A program made the position numbers and the translations under genes. Positions 1 through 11,761 of a stretch of DNA of 64,000 nucleotides are shown one piece after another. The stretch covers positions 8,800,501-8,864,500 of the forward strand of contig NC_003280.10 of the NCBI RefSeq assembly GCF_000002985.6, read 5' to 3'. The notes below the pieces were generated by a model. That model saw only the letters and a list, made by a program, of their open reading frames with translations. It was not told where the DNA came from and did no database searches. Origin of the DNA: Caenorhabditis elegans (Eukaryota; Nematoda; Chromadorea; Rhabditida; Rhabditidae). Each line of letters opens with the position of its first letter. The first letter of the stretch is position 1.

Positions 1-601
1 TTTCCCGTGATAAAGTTTTATTTGATAGTTACTTTGTAATATTCAAAGAAATTGTGTAACTGGAAAAGTTTCTGATACTTGAATTGTAAATATATTCACA
101 AAAAAAAACATATTCAATTAAATCCAAAAACAAATTCAAATGATTTAAGCTCAGACATGATCAACTACGTTTTTTCCCTGAAGAATTGTCGAACACTTGG
201 AACATAAAATGTATACTGAAAACTTTAAGATCCCTCATTCCGGCAATGAAGACCACCGGCAACTTTTTGATCTGTCTAAATACGCGTACATCCCTTGAGA
301 CAACTTTTTGAATGGATCAAAATACATAGAGATTCCCACCCTGTACAAACATCGTATTGAGCACTTTAGACACTTTTTTCAGGCCGTGTCAAGGATCCAC
401 CAAAAATCCAAAATCTAGTCGTCAATTTCCGTCGGTCCTCGGACGACGATCCGATGCAAAAAGTTGATCCGTTTTTTTGCGTCTCCTCCATTCTTCGTCT
501 TCTTCCTGTAAATTCCTTCCTGGTGCATCGAGACGGAAAGGAGGAGCATCCTACAATTTTTTGCCGCCTGATGGCTACCGCCGCGGCAACATGACAGACG
601 T
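1..601. other. Upstream region without a recognised gene
   Basis: AT-rich sequence ahead of the Cys-repeat gene. I see no coding frame with splice support. From about 430 it becomes more GC-rich and leads into a TATA element. Its likely content is the promoter of the gene starting at 702. Confidence 0.5.
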
Positions 602-608
602 ATATAAG
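600..608 (+). promoter_or_regulatory. TATA-like element of the Cys-repeat gene
   Basis: GTATATAAG lies 94 nt before the ATG at 702. No convincing trans-splice acceptor lies between it and the ATG, so a conventional TATA-driven start is plausible. Confidence 0.5.
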
Positions 609-701
609 ACAGTGGCGGAAGGAAGCGGAGCACCAAAAGAGCACCTCCCTCACTGTCGTCGGCCAGCAGTACCGCCGAGAGGAGTTCTACGAATAAACGA
701 T

Positions 702-3700
702 ATGAAGACGAACATTATATTATTACTTATAGTTATTGGATCATACCTTGTGGATTCAGAACAGGTAATTTTTGATATATTAAAAATAAAATAAAATTAT
801 ACCTCTAATATCTCTCATCCATTTTCCTTATTCTACAATCTCTTATTCAACTTTTGAAAACGTAGTCCAAAATCTTCCTATGAAACATTTTCTCCCAATA
901 TCACTGTTTTTTTTTTATTTTTCTAGTAAATTTTTATTTTTCCAGTAAAAATCAATGCAGAAACACCGTATTTCCTTTTTCAACTTTTACAATCCCTTGC
1001 TTAAATTATGTAGCTCATATTTTGGTTGTCTTTATTTTTTGTTAAAAATGTGCAATTTTTCAATTATTTTTCTATAGTTGTGTAATTAGTAGTTTACAGT
1101 AATTGAAAAATAATTACGTTAGTTTCCCTGATCATCCCAATTTATAGCTAAACACTACGCGCCTACAGTATTTTCATTGCACATCCATGACTCTTTATAA
1201 TCTCTCGATCTTCGCAATATCTTGTATTTTGACCGACTGATGACCTGTCTCGGCAAAGTGTTCCAAGTCTCGCCATTCTCAAGTGAACCATATCATATTT
1301 CATGTCCATGAGAAGGGTTCCGCCTTTCTATGACATTTTCCCACATTCACACATACAAATAACACAAGAACAAATAAACCGGTGCCATGTCGCAAATTCA
1401 ACAAACAATGACCTGTCGCTCACTTGATTATCACGTCTGACTCATGTTAATATCCCATACATTTTAGAGCTTGATTACACGAGCCAAGCGACAATGCCCG
1501 TGTGCGCAACTGTCACAAAAATCGAAATGCAATTGTTATCCGATTGGGAGTGGAATGCAACGATGCAAATGCTCAAATGAGCCACAATCAAGCGGATGTT
1601 CTTGTGCCAATAAGGCAAGTCTTTGTGGAATGGAATTGTAGTACAAGTCTGAAATTTCAGGCTCAAACATCGGTATGCCAACCATCATGTCAAAAGTCTT
1701 GTGTAGATTCTTGTGTAAGGAACTCCCATCAGCCACAGCTTCTTTGTGATAAGACATGTCAATTTACATGCAATAAGGCATGCACTCCATCTACATCAAC
1801 GAGCTCATCGTCCAATTTTCCACCAATTAAGGCACTACTTTACCATTCTTTGAACCCAAATAAAATAATATAATTACAGGTAGTTGTAAACCAACAAACC
1901 AAGGCTTCTCAATGCCCACAAGCCTGTGCTCAATCATGTGCCAACAGTTGCACAGCTCAGCCAAATAAATCTTATTGCATTGATATGTGCATCAAATCTT
2001 GCCAACCAACATGCGTTCAAGCTGCTGTATCTATAAATGTCAAAGAATTCATGCGTACTTCGGTCTGAACGACCAATTTTCACAACCAAAAAAATATTCA
2101 ATTTTTCAGACCACAACCTTAGCCCCATCAAGATCATGTGTCTCTGCTTGCCAACCAACATGTGACGCTCAGTGTATTAATGTCATGAAGCGGTATGAAG
2201 TGATTATTCAAAAGATGCCACTTGCCCAGAAATGTCCCTCCCAGTGTCAGCCAACCTGTTCTCCACAATGTATTCAATCGGTCACTGTTTCTATTCAAAC
2301 TACAGCTCAACCAACAACAGCTTCCTGCATTCCGGCTTGTCAACCAGCGTGCACTCCACAATGTGTTCAAGCAGTTACCACGACAGAAACATGTATCCCG
2401 GCCTGCCAACCCGCTTGTCAACCACAATGTGTAGAGAGACAGCTTCAGATTCAGATCGTAACTTCTCAAGCAACACAAGCAACTCGTGCTCCTGAAACAT
2501 GCATTCCAGCCTGTCAACCAGCTTGCCAGCCACAATGTGTTTATCAGTATCTTTCTTCGGGGTCTTCAGGCATTTCAACAGTTCCACCAGTAACCAAAGT
2601 GTGCATCTCAATCTGTCAACCAGCTTGTGATCCAGGATGTGTTGCTATTTACACGACGACTCCAGCCCCACTTCACTGCGTTTCTCAGTGTCAGCCAGCT
2701 TGTCTTCCATCTTGTACTGACACCTTTACTACAACTATCTCGCTTCCAAAACAATGCGTCCCAGAGTGTCAGCCAGCTTGTGAGACTAAATGTATTGTTG
2801 CTCAAATTGTGCTGAAGATCAAGAACAGCTATCAACAACCTCAGCAACTGTCTCAACAGTACATCCCACAGTCTTCTTGTGTTCCACAATGCCAACCAGC
2901 ATGTACTCAGGAATGTGTAGCTGCTCAGCCAAACTTCTCGGTTCAAATTAATATGATTGATGAAACCCCTTCAACCTCAACTTCTTCTCCACAATGTATT
3001 CCTCAATGCCAACCATCATGTGATCAACAATGCATTCAAACTTACAAGATTCAAGTACAACAAATGAATTCTCAACAGAAACAGCAACGTCAGTATAATT
3101 GTGTTCCCGCTTGTCAACCAACTTGTGAGCAATCTTGCATTCAGTCTCAATACCAAGTTACTATACAACAAAGTTACTCCAAAGGGAATCAAGGAAATAG
3201 CTGTCCATCAGCATGTCAACCGGCCTGCGAACCTCTTTGTGTACAACAAATCACTGTTCAAACAACCGTTCCAATCACAAAGACCTGTGTTCCACAATGC
3301 CAACCGGCTTGCACTCAAGAGTGTGTCCAGCAGGTAAATATGATATAAAATTTGAAGAAAAAACAACACAACAGGAAAAGTTTAGAACTGTAAATAAACA
3401 TAAATTAAAATTATAATAACCACCATAGTTTTTTTCTTTTCAGGCAACTACCTACACTATCTCCATTCCAATGACTACTGCAGCCCCATCATGCGCTCCA
3501 CAATGCCAACCAGCTTGTGATCCACAATGCATAAGCTTCACTCTTAAACTTCCAGTAATGACCACTCCACCCCCGACGCCATCTTGCCAGCCACAATGTC
3601 AACCAGCTTGCCAACCATCTTGTATGGAGACATACACATTCACGATCCCAATGAATGATCAGAGCTCCAAGCAGTGTGCTCCAGCTTGTCAACCTGTCTG

Positions 3701-4278
3701 TGATTCAAAGTGTATTCAAAATTATCAATTTGAAATTGTAATTCCACAGGTCAGAAAATTTAGAACTTTCTGCAAAAACTGAAGATTTTTAGGCTGACAA
3801 CAACTGTATGCCAGCTTGCACCCAATCTTGCCAAACTTCATGTGTTCAACAGAACAGCCAAAGTGTTCCACAATGCAGCACAGCTTGTACTGACAGTTGT
3901 AGATCATCTTGCGTTGAAGTACTGTAACTGAAATATCAGCTGATAGAGTTCTGCTTGGCAAATTGTTAAAATATCGTTGTTTTTTTTCAGATCGTGAAGG
4001 AATCTGCAGAACCAACTTTCAAATTGGAAATTGTTCTTAAAAAACCAATGGAAGAAACTGTGACATGTGCTCCACAATGTGCTAATCAGTGCGTTGATCA
4101 ATGTAAAACTCAACTTCTGACCCAAATTGAATTCTGTCTGCCAGCTTGCCAGAACGCCTGTCAACAGAACTGCCCGTTGCAAGTCGAACCATGTGCAATG
4201 AGTGGTTCACAATGCAATTGTTCAACTGGATTCTCACTTTGTGGAAATAACCAATGCTGCAGAAAGAGAAGACGATAG
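702..4278 (+). CDS. Large secreted Cys-repeat protein
   Basis: Eight exons: 702-764, 1468-1614, 1661-1831, 1880-2062, 2110-3333, 3444-3749, 3793-3918, 3991-4278 (835 aa). Residues 1-19 form a signal peptide. The rest is about two dozen modules in which four Cys are each separated by three residues, most often with the core C-Q-P-A-C. Linkers of 10-40 residues rich in Gln, Thr, Ser and Pro join them. Thirteen modules sit in the single 1.2 kb exon. The C-terminus changes to a short Cys-rich tail ending in basic residues. Introns 2 and 3 appear to begin with GC; a canonical alternative donor for intron 3 lies at 1715. A poly(A) signal AATAAA is at 4370, and the gene converges on the phosphatase stopping at 4400. 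I do not recognise a named family. An extracellular structural role, such as cuticle or lumen coat, is a guess. Confidence 0.85.
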
Positions 4279-4399
4279 ATCCATTCAAAAGGAAACAACC
4301 TACCTACGCACATTATTGCCATAATTTTAATTTTAAAGCGAAAAAAGTGTATTTTATTTATCATACATCAATAAATATTTATGAATATCATATAGTGTT

Positions 4400-6402
4400 C
4401 TAGAATAAAATATATTTTGAAATGAAAGTGAATATAATCAAAAATAAAAGTGAAGAAGAGTTCGAGGATCCGGTAACGAGACACCATTGATCAATAGGTT
4501 GATCTGGTTTTAAATTGTTTGCAATTTGATTCAACACATTCATTGAACAGTAATCTCCTCCACATCCAGTAATCTCCTTCGTCATCACAGTAAAGTCATC
4601 TCCAGATTGTTTGTGGTAAACCAGCTTCAAAACTTAGATATTACAATATTGCTTTACCGAACAAACCTACCTTAAAATAGTCAGCGTTATCAGTAGTATT
4701 TCTCCAATATTCAACCGATACGGCAGCGGAATAAAGTGGATATCCGTGAGGTTTAATAGCAAATCGTTCGATGCCAAGAGCTACTAGCACTGCGTATACG
4801 GTCTCATCGTGCTGAAAAAAAATGTTTAATGTAATAATTCAATTGTGAATAACATGTACAACTAAAAAATTTCCAGAAGCTTCTTAAGGTTACTACCAAA
4901 AAACCCACAGCTGAATAAACGAAGTACTTGAGTCCATTTATCCAATCACACCCTTGTGTATTTTTTCCATATGTACAATCACTTTTCTTATTAATTCTAT
5001 CCATCATATCATTCATAAGAGGTCCGGATCGTACTTTCAGAAGCTCAAGGCCAATATTCATGTTGTTCATATTAATAGTACTATCTGAAAAATTATTACA
5101 TACAATGTTCTTAGAAAAACAACGTACTGAATACTCCGTATTGATACATATAAATTTGATCATTTACTGCCACAATTTGACTATAAAAATCATCATTGAA
5201 CCATGTATTCTCTTTTCGAAGTGATTCATTAAAATATATTTGTTCAATGAATAAGGCATCCGGGACAGTCCAGAAATCTTCTAGACTCCATGTTTGATTA
5301 ACCAGTGACGTTAGTTTGTCGATTACTGATGAAACTGGTACTGAGCTTCTCCAGTTCTTCATTTCGTCCGATTGTTGAGCAATATTCCAGAGCCATTCAC
5401 GACGTGGGCAGATGCAGTCCATATTTCCAATCTAAAACAACTGCTTCTGATTAAATATAGTTTTAAAGTTTCCGATCTAGTCTAAATAGTACAATAGTCT
5501 AATATGTCGAAATTTCATAATAAGACACACCAATTCAAAGTTTTGGTAAATTGCCAAATTTTCCAACAGTACGGATTTTTTGAGTAATTCCGAGCATTGT
5601 TGTAGGTTAGATTCCCTAGAAAGTTTGAATACAAATAATTGAAACGCAATTAAAAAATAAAACTTTTAGAAATGTGTTTTATTCACTTCCAAAATTAAGA
5701 TAGCCTGACTACGATATTTGGGCATTATTGCGTGGAGCGATGTAAAATACTTTCTATACTTCACCTTTATTCTCCAATTTTTTATTGATTCAAATAGCCC
5801 AAAATCTCACATGATCACTGTCATAATCAACGGTATGAACTGGAATAGGAACGAAGCCACGTGGCCATCCCTGAGCATCTGGAAAATCAGTTCCAGCCGA
5901 GCTACCGTAGCCGTCTTGTCCATACATTCCGAGCATATTTGAAGTGGCTGAGATCAAAGTTCGATTGATTCCCGTAGATCGTATGTACATTGTTTTTTGA
6001 TCATAGACTGCTGGTAAGAAGTTGTGGGTGGAGTTTCCTGTGTTGACATAACGATTGCGAAGCTTCTTTCCAAGAGTTAAATGTTGATTCATTCCGAGCT
6101 GAAAGGTATCCAAAACAACTATATTAACTCCATATGAACAATCATTACCGGTGAAAGCTGTCCCCATCCTCCACCTCCAAATGTCCAACTATCCTCTTGG
6201 AATGGATCCACGTTAAATGTAGTCGTAGGTGATCTATCTCCATGCCTCCAAACCTTTTCAAAAATCGTAACACTAGATTCCAAAACATTATAAAACCTAC
6301 GATATGAACCATTTTCAACTCCATAACTCCATCTTTCGCAGGTGAAATATTTGTTGCGATTGCCAGATTCCATGCTATTATTATTATTATAAATTGTAGC
6401 AT
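4400..6402 (-). CDS. Histidine acid phosphatase, membrane-anchored
   Basis: Seven exons: 6301-6402, 6149-6253, 5811-6098, 5128-5431, 4909-5084, 4671-4811, 4400-4624 (446 aa, usual family size). This is a branch-2 histidine phosphatase that would hydrolyse phosphomonoesters in the lumen or outside the cell. The N-terminal signal peptide spans about residues 1-17. The catalytic motif RHGDRSP starts at residue 37; its His is the phospho-acceptor. The second catalytic motif, the HD dipeptide, is at about 326-327, at the start of exon 6. The extreme C-terminus is hydrophobic, which suggests a membrane or GPI-type anchor. Many C. elegans pho genes belong here; I cannot say which one this is. A GATA-type site lies about 130 nt upstream. 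Confidence 0.9.
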
Positions 6403-6527
6403 GTCACAAAGAAATGGGGTAATGAGTGTAGATATTAATACGAATACGGGGAGAAATTAAAACTAAACTAATTTTCAGATTCAGAGCAAAGCGTGAGCGT
6501 AGATCAAACATTGGTTCATACACATTT

Positions 6528-6538
6528 TCTTATCAACT
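6528..6538 (-). promoter_or_regulatory. GATA-factor-type site upstream of the phosphatase
   Basis: The minus strand reads TTGATAAGA about 130 nt before the ATG at 6402. This matches the WGATAAR/TGATAA element bound by ELT-2 in C. elegans intestinal genes. One site is weak evidence, but gut expression would suit an acid phosphatase. Confidence 0.35.
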
Positions 6539-6825
6539 GTTTCAAATAATCGGCTGAAATTTGAAAAATGTCATGGAAGCGTCTTTATCAAGTAGAATTT
6601 CCAGGAGCATTTTAAAATTAATTAGAACAGGAGAGAGAGAGATCATTCATTAGAAATACTCGTAACAAGTAAATTTAGTATAAACACAGGAAGGGATCAC
6701 ATGTGATATCACCCGAACATTAATAAATAAAGTTTTTAGAATTAGTTAGATCGAATGAAATTTTGGGAATCCCGATATGATGATGCACGTGTGTAATAAA
6801 TGCTGTAGCGTTGTTCATTGCCAGG

Positions 6826-8082
6826 TCACCAGAATGGACTTCTTTTCAGGCTTTCTCTTGTTGTCAATGTCACACTGATCGGAGTGGAGCCATCTGATTT
6901 TACCTATAATTAAAAATTATAAAACTTCATAATTAAATGAAAATTATTTTAAATTACCATGCACATATCGCCTTCAGCACCGATTATTTTGTCTATTGTA
7001 CTGAAAATTTTGAAAATTTCAGAGAAAAGCTTGGCACCGTCAAAACGGAAGTGTCCTTTGGTGAAGTCGGTGAGTTGAGCTTCGTGGATCTGTTGTAAAA
7101 TTGTGTTTTTTTAAAAAGAATGTACTGAAATGTGTTACCTCATTAACTTTCATATTATCCATTCTCAGACCGTAAACAATGCGGTCAGCTCCACTCAACA
7201 AAGCTCGAAGCCACCAGTCTCTAGCTTTCAATCTTGAAAGGTTCTGAACTTTTCCCATAACTTTCGAGCCAACTGTCTTCAATTCAACAACGTTTCCTCG
7301 TTGATCAAAAGCACGGGCGACACTTGAAACGAAAATTGACATTGACATTGAATTTCTCGTGTTCTCAATTCGCAATTGCTTGACGACACTGTGATGCTTT
7401 TTGAGTATTTTTTGATCGGATTCTCTCGTAACCTTCATGGCGAAATTCAAACCACCGAATGCCGCCTCTTGGGTCTTCTTGTCAGTTTGCCTAAAACGAG
7501 TACAATCGTTTAGTAAATTTTAAAATCGTTATATTACAAATCCATAGATTTATTAGCGCCAATGTAAATGTCTCCATTCAAACGAATTGCCATCAATTCC
7601 ATTGGTTTTTGCTTTTGCATCACATCATCAATTGCACAAAGGACATAGCGACAACAGAGAAATCTCGTTTTCTGCAAAATAAAAATGAGTTTTTTTTTTC
7701 TTTTACATAAATATCCAATTACGAGTTCGGTGAATCGGCTCACTCGTGGACGTGGAATACGATCGAGAAATCTTGTTTTAGATTCAAACTCATAGAGATG
7801 GTAGATCGAATGTTGGTTCTGAATATGAATTATTGAAGAATTGCCGTGTTAAACTATGGAATGTCTTACAATAACACTTTTCGACTTAGGATCGTATCCC
7901 TCCAGAACATTTATATTGACATTTCTCTGGTTAATCATGTTCTCGATAAGCATCGGACGTGTGCTACATGCAGGTGCCACTGAATCATTGCAGGAAGTGT
8001 ATTCTATATTGAGATTGATCACAGGTTTCGCTCTAACTCCCGTTGGGGGTCTGTTATCGTACGGTCGAGGAGGAAGACTCAT
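6826..8082 (-). CDS. RAI1/DXO-family protein, probably catalytically dead
   Basis: Six exons: 7870-8082, 7723-7818, 7538-7671, 7139-7490, 6958-7089, 6826-6903 (334 aa). Known DXO/RAI1 enzymes remove incomplete or NAD caps from RNA and degrade it 5'-3'. Family features seen here are the ELK motif at about residues 217-219, the following helix with a WWL..L.G core, a V-Y-G-L-R strand, and a C-terminal strand block ending in Trp. The region that in active members carries the acidic G-E-x-D motif reads S-S-V-A-R (about 203-207). The Gly-Tyr-Lys-Phe-Glu motif reads G-G-L-N-F-A. Metal-binding acids therefore seem to be missing. C. elegans has an expanded set of these genes; eol-1 is the studied one. 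Family assignment rests on motif reading by eye. Confidence 0.7.
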
Positions 8083-8291
8083 CTATTTAGAAAGGAGTAA
8101 TTTCCTAAATAAATGTTTCAAACATAACAAAATATAATTTTCACGGGATTTATAACAGAGAACGTGGGAAAAGCCATTAGATAAAGTTTACGTACACGTA
8201 TTTATAAAATCAAATGATGCGAAGAAATAAATAAATAAACATAACACCGCTTTAGGAGGGAATTATTGGCACTTTACACGAATAAAATAAA

Positions 8292-10221
8292 TTATTTTTC
8301 GAATTGCTTCAGAAGTTCCTGAGCCTCATCAATCTGCTCTTTGATACGGCGACGAGCACCTTCCTGTGTGATTTCTGGAAGCTCTCGGTTCAGTTTAACC
8401 ACTCTGCTGTGCCACTCTGGAACATTCCGAATGACACGGACATATTTGTCTCCACATGTTGCAATATATTTTCCGTCAGAGGAATAGGCAATCGATGAAA
8501 TTGTAGTCGAGCAGATGTCTTTCACTGAAAATTTGTAATGTGGTTTCAGTTTTCAAGAATCGTGGATTATTTACAATTAAACTGTTCTAAAATTAAACTA
8601 ATTTTCGAAAATGAGCAAATTGACAATGTTCAGAAAGTTCAACAGAAAAAAAATCCGATATTTTAGAAAAAAGTTTTAAATAAATGTTTGATATTGAAAA
8701 ATCCAATCAATTTTGTCTTACATTCCGGATAGTCCTTGGTTTCGTCTTCCGAAGCGAACACCTTCAAATCTGTCTTGAACGAAACTGCAAATGAGTCACC
8801 ACTTGGGCTCATTTCTAATCGCACGTGTTCACTTGTGGCGGCATGCAGAGGAGCCCAGCTTCCCCTGAAAAATTGTTACTTTCTAGTGTGAATTCAATAA
8901 GACGCAGTGCTTAACAGAACACAATTTTATCATCAACTCGCCTCTCTTTCGCTATAGACGTCTACTCACTTTCGTTGCCTAGCAATCACCTATTCTATTT
9001 TCTCATTTTATCCCGCTATATAATTTCGGTTTCTCGCTTTTCTTTAACTCACTCTCTCAAAATTTTGGAATCTTGCCCAGCCTCATAGCGAATATCGGTG
9101 TCGAAAATGCGCCATTTTCCGTCTCTGGAGACTGTGACCGCACGAGTCGATGAGTTGTTGAAAGCAGCAGCAAGTACTCCAGATTGGTGACCCTAAAAAT
9201 AATTCAGATGAAATTTTGGAAATCATGAATGTAGCTTACACTGAGACTGAACACTTTCTTGGCACTCTGGAATGTTCCATCTCTTGTAAAAATTGGCTCG
9301 AAAACAAATACATCTGGTGTGAATCCTGATACAATGATAAAACGACCATCAGGAGAGAGACGACAGTCATATAGACTGCTCACTTTAGCATCAATTGACT
9401 GTAGAAGTTGTCCGCGTAGATCGTAAAGACAAATTTTGTTATCGAGTGCTGCACTCATCAGGTATTTCGCTGAAAATTAAAAATAAATTGCCAAACAATT
9501 TTCGCAGTTAACTTACCGTTTCCGGCAATGCCAATATTTTGAATATCAACCTGATGAACTCTTTCAAATTCTAAATTGTCAATATGCACAAAATGATGGG
9601 ATCCTGATCCTTCGGTTTTCTTAACGAGCTTGTAGACGCAAATCTGAAAAATTATGAATGTGTTGATCAAAATTCAATCATTGTATACCTTGTTTTCTCT
9701 TTTCACACTAAATACAACACTCTTACAATCCGGAGCAAATACTACACGAGTTGGAGTGTCATATTCAACCGTTTGTCTGATACATTTGTGTTCCTTGTTC
9801 TCAAAGTCTCTAACATCCCAGAGAATAACCGAACGATCTCCGGAAATTGATACAAACTTTTTGCCATCTGAAGCAAATGCAACATCTGTCACTTCTTTTT
9901 TATGTCCTTTCAATACTGATACGTTCCATGGATGAACGAATGTTGGTTCCTTTGCTTTCCATTGATCATTCGTTCGTTGGTGCTTATTCTTCTTCACTGG
10001 TTCCTCGCTAATAATCGTCTCTGTCACTTCATCCATTACAACGTCACTGAAATGTTTCATTAAAAAAACGTTCAATTCATTATTTTAATGACTTACACTT
10101 CTTCCTGTTCTCCTTGTTGCTCCTTCTTTGCTACGTAGATTATTGCTACTCCCATCACAGTGACAAAGCCAACTAATCCCCCGATCAGAATTGGTAGACT
10201 GACACTATCGATGTCAATCAT
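8292..10221 (-). CDS. TBL2-like ER-anchored WD40 protein
   Basis: Seven exons: 10097-10221, 9689-10046, 9517-9643, 9240-9469, 9053-9192, 8722-8864, 8292-8524 (451 aa; human TBL2 is about 447). A single N-terminal transmembrane helix (about residues 9-31) is followed by a basic and acidic linker. WD40 repeats come next, with recognisable L-K-G-H...SGD-x-S-V-I-L-W-D and D-G-K-W-R-I-F-D-T-D blocks. A short C-terminal coiled coil ends the protein. TBL2 family members are type II ER membrane proteins linked in mammals to PERK and ER-stress signalling. The order of TM segment, propeller and helical tail matches TBL2 rather than a generic WD40 protein. It is divergent from rer-1 with about 650 bp between the ATGs. 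Confidence 0.88.
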
Positions 10222-10874
10222 GGTTTAATCTGAAAATATTGGAACATTACTAATATTGTATCATGAAAGAACCGAAAAGTAAGAATAATTCTCGCGATTC
10301 GAAAAGGAAGATTACGGTAGCCAACCAGCTTGCAATTTTTTAAATGCCTTAAATAAGTTTTTTTTCAAATATCAATGGTAACTATAGTGGTATATAAGGT
10401 ACTCTTCTATCATTTTCCAAATGTAATCACGATAGAATATAAATAGAAATAGAAATACATTAGGATATCCCTATAGCAGTTTGAACACTTTCGATAACAA
10501 AAACTTCGCAAAACTGAATCAATCTTGTGAAATTCCCATTAATGCTCAAAACAATTCAAAGAAATAAATTTAGGTAGTTTCAGAATATTTTGCTATATAA
10601 AATATTTTCATTTTTTGATGAAAAAATAGCAAAAAATAACAGAAAACTTGAAAATTGAATTTATTCATCCTTAAAAGTTTTGAAGAGACAGTGTGCATTC
10701 TGCCGTCACCGTGTTTGCGTATATTTCTACGTGTACTTCTTTTTTAATCGAAATCAATATTTCCCAACTTTTCACGTATTTTCATCACGTCTATGAAGTT
10801 TTTATTCTCAATTAATTCTTGATTAATTTAAAAATTAATTTTTCAATTGTTCATTATCAATTTCATCAGGTAAT
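10222..10874. promoter_or_regulatory. Divergent intergenic region between TBL2-like and rer-1
   Basis: About 650 bp of AT-rich sequence between two ATGs pointing apart. A splice-acceptor-like TTTCATCAG ends 5 nt before the rer-1 ATG and could accept a trans-spliced leader. No TATA box is evident. Confidence 0.5.
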
Positions 10875-11761
10875 ATGGACGACGGACTTCGGGACAGGCC
10901 AGGTGTAACATCTCGTTTCTTTCACAGTTTGGAAGTGGTGAGTTAATTTTAATCAGAATGCAAATTGTGACTTTATTGATTATGTTGCAGAAGTATCAAT
11001 ACTATCTCGATCGTCTCACGCCACATACTGCATTCCGATGGGTTATCGCTCTGATCTCGCTCGTCTTCTTTGCGTCTAGAATTATTCTCTTGCAAGTAAG
11101 TGAGCACAAATAGAAAATATGTTAAAATTTTTCAAAAAAAAAAGTTCATCACCAACGAGTTATTTTTTTTTTCTTCAAGTCACGTTATAATTAATTTGAT
11201 TTCAGGGATTCTACATTGTTGCATATGCTGTCGGTATCTACTATTTGAATCTCTTCTTGCTCTTTTTAACTCCATCAATTGATCCAGCTTTAGAGTTCGA
11301 GGTTTGTTATTTTATTTTGTTATGAAGTAAACATTATTTTCTGCAGGATGAAGATGATGGTCCAGTTCTTCCATCGAAAACAAACGACGAATTCCGCCCA
11401 TTCATGCGTCGTCTGCCAGAGTTTAAGTTTTGGTTAGTCTTTATTATCTTGAAACGGAGAAAGTCATTCAAAATATTATTTTTCTAGGCACTCCTTCATG
11501 AAGGCCACTCTGATCGCAATCACTTGCACCTTCTTCGAATTCTTCGATGTTCCAGTATTCTGGCCAATTCTTGTCATGTATTTCTTCATCCTTACCTTCC
11601 TCACTCTCAAGAGACAGATTATGGTATGTTTTTTAAACTCGTCATTCTTTTCAAAATAATATGTATTCCAGCATATGATCAAATATCGATACATTCCATT
11701 CACAGTGGGAAAGCCACGAATGGCTGGAAAGGAAGACACCGGCAAAGTTGTCGTCGGTTGA
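10875..11761 (+). CDS. rer-1: RER1, ER retrieval receptor
   Basis: Six exons: 10875-10937, 10991-11095, 11206-11301, 11347-11432, 11488-11623, 11672-11761 (191 aa, the family's usual length). RER1 is a four-helix Golgi/ER membrane protein that returns escaped ER membrane proteins and unassembled subunits by COPI transport. The sequence shows the conserved N-terminal block (Y-Q-Y-Y-L-D-x-x-T-P), two paired hydrophobic hairpins, the F-R-P-F[10 protein letters not shown] segment between them, and the lysine/arginine-rich tail after the K-R-Q-I-M-H-M-I-K-Y-R-Y block. All exon phases join cleanly. From memory the C. elegans gene is F46C5.8. Confidence 0.95.
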
